Positions 55,905-64,000 of a stretch of DNA of 64,000 nucleotides are shown here, one piece after another. This DNA comes from Chelonoidis abingdonii. Taxonomy: Eukaryota; Chordata; Testudines; Testudinidae. The position numbers were made by a program, and so were the translations under genes. The first letter of the stretch is position 1. Each line of letters starts with the position of its first letter. The notes beneath the pieces were generated by a model. The model was not told the origin of the DNA, did no database searches, and saw only the letters and a list, made by a program, of their open reading frames with translations. The stretch spans positions 142,355,619-142,419,618 of the forward strand of contig NC_133771.1 of NCBI RefSeq assembly GCF_003597395.2. The letters are read 5' to 3'.

Positions 55905-56170
55905 CTAATAGAATTTAAGGCCAGATGGGACCATTATGATTATCTGACCTTCTGTACAATATAGGCTATAGAATTTCATCCAGTGATTCCTGAATCCAAA
56001 TGATCCTCTTGTAATTGAGGTGGAACATATATTTTAGAAGGGCATCCCATCTAGATTTAAAAATTTCATATGAAAGTGAACTTATCACATCCTGTGGTAA
56101 TCTGTACCTATGATTAATTATCCTCACTGATAAAGGTTTACAGCTGGTTCTACTTTACTTGCATCCCTAC
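55905..56170 (-). mobile_element. CR1 3'-end fragment, antisense
   Basis: 'gaatttaaggccagatggga ... ttatctgaccttctgtacaa', 'ggcatcccatctagatttaa' and 'atgattaattatcctcactg' follow the order of an antisense CR1-type 3' end. The same terminus starts at 31912. Confidence 0.65.
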
Positions 56171-56179
56171 AGCACAGGT

Positions 56180-58015
56180 GGGCAAAGCAGGCCTCACTCT
56201 GGAAATCCTCAGATGGCATAATGGCCTCTCAACAACCATTCTAACTGGCATAATTTAAAGAAGGCTTTAGTTAAGCTGGGGGTCAGTTTTGCCTGTGGTC
56301 AACCACAGGAACAAGAAATGAGAAAGGTGGATCATATTCAACTCTTTTTCTCTTCCCCCAGGATTCTGCTTAGAGTGCAGCTCATACAGGAACTGAGGAT
56401 CTAGCCTGACGTCATACCTCCTGGCTTTATGTACTTATTATCGTTCCCCCCGATGCCTCTAGGTATTTGCTGGAGAATAGTCACTGTTATTATATTAGCT
56501 TGTGTCTGGCCAGTTGTGGTAATTGGCCTTCTAAACCATTTCAATCCTGAATCCTTCCTGCTTCACACTCTTTGTAACCATCCTGCTCCTTCTCTATGCT
56601 GCATTTTCAGCCACCTATTTATGGCTATTAACAACCAAATCTTCACCATTCCGTGTGTGCCATTCTCCCTCCTGCTTTTTGTTCTTAGCTAAAAGTCTGG
56701 TTATTTCACTGGACACTTTCCACCACTGAAAGTATTACCTCCTGCCATGTATACATGCCTTTTCATGGCATTTCCATCAACAGTTCAGTTACCTTATATG
56801 ACTATAGAACCATTGGCTGGACTCCTTCCACAGATGGAAATATGTTGGCAGTGTACAATTTTCAATTTGAAGGCCTTGTGCTAGTTTCATGGGCCAACAG
56901 CTATACATTTTCAGCTCATCTTTTATCTTTGTGTCCTCTGTACACAAAGGGTTATCAGGGCCTGAGATGGTTGAATAATATGAAAAAAGTGAATATTTTT
57001 GTGAATAAAAGCAGCAAGTTCTATTTGCGTAATTGGACATCCTAAATCACAGTATTGTTCATGAGTATTTAGACACCAGTTGTTCATAAAAATGGTTGTG
57101 AACCCTGAAAGTTTCACAGATTTTAGCATTTAGAATGAATATTTGTTACTTGTCAGTTGCTTGTATGAACTATTCAGCAGCTACTTACAAATAACTAATC
57201 AGGATCACTACATGAAGTATTCACATGCAGAAAAAAAGGATTAAATTCACGAGTGATATTCAAAATGTGTATCACCAATACAGAGGACTGATTTGTAAGC
57301 AGTTTATAAGTGAGAGAGACATGTATGAATCCTCTCATGAATATTTACTGAACATAGAAGCTGTTGCAATAAATGTTTGAATAGAAATGAGCCCAAGCTG
57401 CAGAGTTCAGATCCAGATTCAAAACTCCAACAAAGTTCAGAAATAATTGGATTCAGGGGTTTGATTCAGACTCACTTAGAGAACACATAATAAATTGTTG
57501 TCTTTTTGGAGATGGGGAGGAACTCTTTTGCTAAAAGTCAGACATTACATTTGAGCTCTGTCGTAGACTAGATATAAACACTAGAAGTGAGTGTTTTGTG
57601 GCTTGCTTATTGCTCTCAGACTTGTAAGGGATACAGCTGCCACTTAAGGTATTGCAGTGGTATCAAAAGAGATGTCATCTTGAATAATAACAGTTAGTAA
57701 ATATTTGCTTTAAAAAGTACTCAAGAGAAGATCCTAGCCATGTGTTCATCTCAGTGGAATACACAAGAACATGTTAGCAAGCACATAAACTGATATCCCA
57801 ACTATCCAATCATTGTCTACATGAGCCCATTTAAAGATCTATTTTATTCATAGGGAAGGAATATATTAAATGTACAGTGAGAATTCAAGCTTCAAACTTG
57901 TATCATGATCCCTTAATTCTGAAATCTTGTCGAATTAAAACAAAAAAGGAAAACGATGATCTTGCATTTGTATAGCTGTTTTCATTCACACTGCTTTTAA
58001 TGCACTTTGCGCACT
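56180..58015. other. No gene recognised
   Basis: AT-rich. Frames at 56429-57129 lie on both strands with no motif. Confidence 0.5.
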
Positions 58016-58022
58016 TTACTAA

Positions 58023-58290
58023 GGGCTTGTCTACATGGTGCATTAGGCTGCACTGGGGGGTGTAAATTCTAGTGAGCACTAGTGTGTTGCACACTAGCTT
58101 GCCCATGTGGATCCTGATGTCATATACTAAAAGTTCCCTAGTGTGCGTTAATGTAGTCCTAGTTACTACATTAATGTGCAGTAGGGAATTTTTAGTGTGG
58201 GTCAGCAAGATCCACATGGACCAGTTACACTAGCACTCACTAGAGTTTACACCCTTCTACTGCAGATTAATGCACTGTGTAGAGAAGCCC
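58023..58290. mobile_element. Harbinger-type hairpin MITE
   Basis: Left end gggcttgtctacatggtgca, right end tgcactgtgtagagaagccc. The whole element folds back, with the centre at gtagtcctagttactac near 58153-58169. The left flank is TAA (58020-58022) and the right is TAC, a possible mutated duplication. The 58217-57903 frame overlaps it and is not a gene. Confidence 0.85.
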
Positions 58291-58294
58291 TACA

Positions 58295-61200
58295 TGACTA
58301 TGCAAACTTCACACATATGAATCCTGTTTCTAAGCACTGAAGTGCAGCCACCAATGCGGTAAAACTTGTCAACTGTTTAATAGCACATAAATGTACAAAA
58401 GAGTTTAGGAGAGAAAATGAAAGTTATTCTATTGAAAATGCAAGGGGAATTGAAATAAGAATGAAATTACCCAATTAGGAATACACTGACATTAACACCT
58501 TTACACTTTGACAAGTCCATAGGATCTTTAATGGACTGAACTGCCCAGGCCCTTGGTTTTACATCTTATCCAAAATGCAGCAACACAGTGTCCTCTCCCA
58601 CCGTGATGGGGCACTGGCTCAATGCTGACTCAAAGGGCAGAATGATCAGAAGCACTCCCTGCAATGTCCCTCCCACAGAGTATTTCACAGTGACCCTCCC
58701 ATTCAAGTGTTAACCTGGCCCGACCAATGCCATCTGTCCCTAGTTGAGAGGAAATTTAATGAAATCTCATCAAGCTGTGTGGGGAGGCAGATTTTCTGCT
58801 GTTTCTGGCTACTATTTAACCTCTAGCATGGCTGGAGTCTTGTTACATTAAAGAAACCTCACAGTACAGGTAAAATTCTGATAATTGTTTTTGCTCTTCC
58901 ATTCTGCCGCAGAATTCTTGCCAAGCCATTAGTATTTAAATCAGCTCATAAATATGTTGCTTGAAATTGAGGCTTAATTAGAGCTTACATCTGGTCATTG
59001 TAATGATGTACTTGTGTGTCTAATTTAAGGCTTAATTATTTTTGTTAGCTTGCTATTAAGCCACACAATTTTGTAAGGTGGGAAGGTGGTTCCGTGTGTG
59101 TGTCTAAGCAGGTTACCAATGCCAACCAAAGGAAGAGCAAGTGTAACACTGAGAGAGACTTAGGTTGAAAGTATGTTAAATATCTATCAGAGATGTAATA
59201 TTGAGTGCTTGGATTCTGTTGGAGACTATTTAACATGTAGAATTTTACTACTATATGTTATCAGTCTCTGGAATATATCAAATGTTTATGTGTTGGGGGG
59301 AGTCATGTATGTTTTATTTAACTAACAATTTAAGGACTTGTAGGTGGGTGGTTCTATCTTTACCACTTCTGCATAATGGATGACATTCTCAAATTGTATC
59401 CAGAAAATAATGTGTTGTGGGAAGTCTATATGTGTGTGGATCCACTCTGAGTTTTCAGGGTTCTGTCATGTCTCTACCAGGCCAGCTCAGCATTCAACAA
59501 TCCTCTATTCAAAGGAAAGCACCTTGGGACAATAGGTTTGCTCTAGCTGGGAGACCATACTTCCTCTTTTTGTCTGGAGAGATGTGGGTTTGGGAGTAAT
59601 GGAGGAGAGCAAACGAAGCAGATGAGTCTATATAGCAGGAGTCTGTACAGGGACTCACAGTCAGGAACTGAAGAGAGAGCCGTTTTGCATCAGATTACTA
59701 TGAAGGAGTCTGCTTCATGGGCATAGTAGGGAAGAGGCAGAGGACCCTGCTTGAGTGCCTGACAGAACACAAATGGTCCCCAGGGACTCAAGGGAAGGAT
59801 GTGTTTAGGAAGTTTTATTGTTTTGTGTGATCTGTGCTCTTAGGTGCTTTACCTGATTAAATATAAAGAGCATAAAAGTCTTAGCCTATAAAAGGTGTGC
59901 ATTATGTGTTTACTACTTCACAACCGCTGCATGCCCCTGAGGAAGTTAAACTGTAAACCAGAAGCTTCACACCTTCGGGTGGAGTTGGGGTGTGGAGCTT
60001 GGGGGAAGAAATTTGTGCTGGGGAGTCTGAAGGGTCAGTGGTGCACCTAGGGGGCTAAGCAGCTGGACAGCGAATGTGACAAACTGCCAATATCCTGCAA
60101 TGTCTTGAACAAATTGTATGGAATTAAGATAAACATAATTCAGATAAATCTCTTTACTTCCAGATTTTGCCTTGGACCCAAACACCCTCAAAAAGCAGTC
60201 CAACTGCAAGAACATGCTAAAAACTCTGCTCCATGGGTACTTCTTATGAAACTACAAGCAGGAAATGATATCCTCATAATGAGAGAACCTGCTTTCATGA
60301 GACATCCAAACATATTTTTGAGATAATCTATCAGAAACCAGGCATTGTTTTTCATCTTTAAAACTATTAGGTCTTATATTTTCAAAATAAATTCAGAAAA
60401 CTTTGTCTCCTGTTGAACAGAAACAGAATATATACTTTGACTTTGCAATCTTAGTTCAGATCAAAGATATAAAATGAAGACTGTGCTTTGTATCTGGATT
60501 CTTATTAATTTATTTGAAATTATTCAAGTCTGTTAGAAAATAGAAATATAAGGGATGAACTTTGTTAAATAAACTCCTACAAATAACTCATTTGGCTCCA
60601 TTTATCAGCATGAAAATCTTTTAATTTGTAAATGCCAGAGCTCTTTGTGATTTTTACAGCCATTTTCCAACACTACAAAACAAATAAACCTGTGTCATGG
60701 TGACTGAGTTACTGACCCTATTCATTCAATGACCGATTTGTTTTAAAGAAAACTATTACATATTTCTTCACCTGTTGCTGGGAATAAGATGGAGAGGCTG
60801 TCTGAAAAAAATAAATTTGACCACTGATAATCTACCTTTTTAATTGTATTAATTAAATCTACGGGAGCATTTCTGTAGTGAGATAATGCTTGGATGGGTT
60901 GTGAAATAACTAACTGCACTCATGGAATACAAGCATATGCTCCTTGGATTACATTGTCTCTTAGCTAGTGCCAGAACATGTGATTCAGTTTTCGTTTGAA
61001 TTTAATAATAATTAAAAGCTCAATGCCAAATCCTTCTGAGTTCTATTCAAATGGCTCCAAAGTAAAAACAGTTTTTTGGCTCGTCTAAATATTTAACTTA
61101 ATTTCTGATCAAAAGGGGAAATAGTTATGTCACATACTAACCTGGCATCTACACTCTTTGCATCCAAATATGGTTTCCTAGTTGGCACACACCCACGTAT

Positions 61201-62620
61201 ATATATATTTACACACACACACACATTCAACAGTGCTTTAGAAAAGAGCTCCCTTTCTATGCATTTTGGCTGAGAGATGGCATATTAGATGTGTCAAGAA
61301 TGGGTTCTGTACCTCCTTGAAATCTTGTCAAAATCTAGCATCTGAGCAACTTCAAGTCAAACGACAACAGTGACAAAAGGGGCAGCTAGCTGCTTGCGGC
61401 TGCCTGACTGGCGTGCTGTCACTTCACTGTCAGAGAGTAATCAAATTGATGAGCCTTGTCACTCAGGAGCAGAAGTGATTATGGAGAAAAAACAACAAAC
61501 AAAACCAGTCTTTGAGCAAAATAATCAATGTCTCTAAGATTTTAAATTACTGTCAGACTTTGGCATCACACCTTATTATATGCATTAAATTATGTGCAGC
61601 AACACCCACTCAGTGTTCAGACCTAATCAAGGGCTGCCTTTCCAATGAATATTCATTGCGTAGTTACATATTGCAGAGAAGAGTAAGGGCCTCATTCTTC
61701 ACTGTGTTGGGGGTCACTTATTAAAGCAAACATGCAGAGGATGTCAATTACAACCAGATGAAATTGCATAAGTGTGATGGCTTATCCAGGTGCAAGCAAT
61801 CATAACCCTAAATGTGTGAAAACAAACAAAGCAGGAGAAGAAAATTAATACACTGCATGCTCACCTCTCCCCCACCCCCCAACCACCTGAGCCATTACAA
61901 ACTCTCCCTGTCACTGTATATTTCCACAGACAATGAGCAAAAGTACTTTCTCTCTGAATGACTTAATTTAGAAGACGGCAAGTTAAGAAAAGAGCAAATA
62001 TAGACTCTACATAAAGGAGCTCTGAAATAGCCATCTTGGACTAACTCACAGGGAGTGCCCCTGAAGATAAACTAAGAGCCCACATTGCTTTTTAAAGGGT
62101 CACTAAATATTCTCATGGTTCCAGTGGCTTGCATTGTATATGTGAACATTTGTTATGTTAGGACTCCCTAGGAATCAGAAAGCACAGACAGAGATACATC
62201 ATAGCAACTCTGCACATTATGTCTCCCTAGGAAGCAAGGAGCCTTTCTAGGACCCAAATTAGCAGAAGTTAATATTTCTCCCGCTCCATTGTCTTCTACC
62301 CACTGGGGCCAGGAGAATTCATTCCCTGGGAGACAGCCGAAGGCAGCGTGACTTTGGAATGAGCCATGCAGTGGCTGCCAGAGGGATGTGGCCATGGGAG
62401 CAGAGAAGTGTGGCACACATTGGGCTCCACAGGGTTAGAACTAGATTTTTCTCATGGATCTTCAGAGCAAGAAGAACGTCTTTGCCTCCTTTACATGATC
62501 TCCAATCTGTCACTCATAGGACAAAATGAGTAATGAGTTGAGTAAAAAAATTGACAGACAGCAAAGCTTGAAATGTGCACTTTCGATTAAACAGCGATTA
62601 AAGCAAATAAAATGTGTTGC
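58295..62620. other. No gene recognised; mostly unique-looking AT-rich DNA
   Basis: This is the longest stretch without an assigned repeat. It contains (TA)n and (CA)n at 61197-61225 and blocks discussed in the findings as possible regulatory elements (58860-59060, 61330-61480). All frames are below 90 codons and without motif. Confidence 0.5.
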
Positions 62621-62627
62621 TGAAACC

Positions 62628-62990
62628 AGAGGCACCAACTTTCTGAGTTCCCCGGGGGGTGCTCGACCCCTGCTCTGCCTCAGGCCACACCCACACTCCA
62701 CGCCTTGTCCCAAGCTCCCACCCCCCGCCCAACCTCTTCCTCTCCCCATTTTACCCCCTCCCCTGAGTATGTCCCACCCTTCCCCCACCTGTTCTCGCCC
62801 CCACTGCTCCCTCAATCCTCCCAGCACCTTCTGCATGCCACTGAACAGCTGATCACTGGCGGTCAGAAGACCCTGGGAGGGAGGCAGAGGAACTGATTGT
62901 TGGGGCCTGCTGGCAGGCAGGATATACTGGGGAGAGGGTTAAGGAGTTGATCATTGGGTTTGCCAGTGAGTGTAGAGCATTTACACATTT
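62628..62990. mobile_element. C-rich non-autonomous TIR element, copy 2
   Basis: It starts 'cagaggcaccaactttctga' and repeats the motif order of 16460-16830: pyrimidine-rich block, 'gccactgaacagctgatcac', purine-rich block with 'ctgctggcagg'. The right terminus is eroded. The overlapping frames 62526-62852 (plus) and 62836-62510 (minus) are low-complexity shadows. Confidence 0.6.
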
Positions 62991-64000
62991 TTCCATGTGT
63001 GCTACAATTCAGAATTTTGTCAGGGGGTTAAAAAACTCTGTTTGTAGACGTGTGCAGTTTGGTGTTCCCATTTCCTTTCATTTCAGTTTCATTGTATGTT
63101 CATGCAGTGGGCCAGATCTTTTGCAAGACAGAATATTTTATTGTTGTCTAATAAATAGTGTCACAGTATAGAGCTTATTTTCTCTAGCAGTTTCTCTAAA
63201 AAACCAAACCAAATCAATCCCTAGGAAATTAAACCAGAAATAAACAACTTATACTGAAAAATAGGAAGGTTGGAAATGAAACATTCAAAAACCAGGCAAG
63301 TCTAAAGTTAAGACTGTCTAGGTAACATTAGTTCTGTGCAGTTGTGAGTAGTTATTCTGATACAATCTTTCATTACAATATTTTATACTATTATTTTCCA
63401 TCAGAAACCAAGCCTCATTCATTGTGCAGACTGGAGATTATACAGTGGATGAGAAACGGATAGATAGTGAATGAGTTAGTAGGGGGAGACCAGGGAAGAA
63501 TAATGTTATTATGTAAAATAATTAAAGCCTGTGGGTATGATTACTGCATTTGTAGGCTGATGTAACTTCACTGAATCTGGGGTGAATCAGGCTCCAAATT
63601 ATAATTCATAAACATGAGAGGATCATCTTGCATTAACATTTTGTTTTAAAAAGGGAATTTCTGAAAAGAAAGGTGATACAAAAAAGAAAGTATATAAAGT
63701 GGAACTATTTGATAGGAAACAGCAGAACAATGACTTGCCCAACTCAAGAGCAGTGCATTTCCCTGAGTGCAGGGCTGGACCCCAAATGATGGATCTTGAA
63801 GTTTTCAACCAATATATAATAATTGCCCTCTTTTGTATTTGTAATTAATTTATAAAAAAAAATAAATCTTTCTTAGAACAGTCTGAGATATCATAAGCAA
63901 AAGCTAAATATCCTGGACTTGCTGTCCATAAAGAATAGGTCATGCCAACAAAACTGAGCATAAAATAATTATTTTGCAAAGAGGAGAAGCCAGTAAAAAT
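62991..64000. other. No gene recognised
   Basis: AT-rich to the window end. Confidence 0.5.

Noticed and set aside
61197..61225. (TA)n/(CA)n tract as a regulatory or fragile site
   Set aside because: Ordinary dinucleotide microsatellite of short length.
62510..62852. 108-codon frames on both strands over the same bases
   Set aside because: Both arise from a C-rich/G-rich low-complexity block inside a non-autonomous element; the protein would be nearly all Pro/Ser or Gly/Arg.

Overview
The window looks like intergenic or intronic DNA from a reptile, most likely a turtle. A crocodilian is the main alternative. The evidence is the repeat content: CR1 retrotransposons, Penelope-like elements (PLEs) with a GIY-YIG domain, many PIF/Harbinger elements and Harbinger-type MITEs with TWA target duplications, hAT-type MITEs with 8-bp duplications, solo retroviral LTRs and MIR-like SINEs. 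I found no host protein-coding exon, tRNA, rRNA or CRISPR array. Every reading frame I could assign belongs to a decayed mobile element; other open frames lack motifs or are low-complexity shadows.

Layout. 1-6207 is a large foldback: two inverted Harbinger copies with about 3-kb arms around a 47-bp spacer. It adjoins a Penelope 3' tail (6208-6416), then a GC-rich repeat (6690-7240). 8731-9315 holds two hairpin MITEs. 12010-13480 is a Penelope copy interrupted by a second Penelope tail and by a 407-bp solo LTR. A 388-bp solo LTR lies at 19780-20167. 21390-25090 is repeat-dense: a hAT MITE, a hAT-like minisatellite element, a MIR-like SINE and one or two antisense LTRs. 25860-30585 is a long terminal-inverted-repeat element that has received a hAT MITE and a 3.9-kb two-gene Harbinger. 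31604-36430 holds a MITE, three antisense CR1 pieces and an 897-bp LTR inside the largest CR1. 37595-38647 is another solo LTR and 38866-39032 a foldback Penelope tail. 39777-42424 is a third Harbinger with a clean TTA duplication. 47744-49236 carries a hAT MITE, a small hairpin repeat and a MITE nested in a MITE. 49376-50476 is a long conserved-looking frame with one internal stop. 53490-55400 is an internally deleted Ty3/gypsy relic on the minus strand. The last 8 kb is mostly unannotated AT-rich DNA with a few repeats.

How the parts relate. The three Harbinger loci share one architecture: a DDE transposase gene and a second (Myb/SANT-type) gene pointing toward each other, with convergent poly(A) signals visible in two of the three. 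The many small hairpin elements with TIRs like those of the large copies are probably their non-autonomous derivatives. The insertion-in-insertion relationships give a relative chronology. Family names rest on recognition of motifs and termini by eye, not on a database search.
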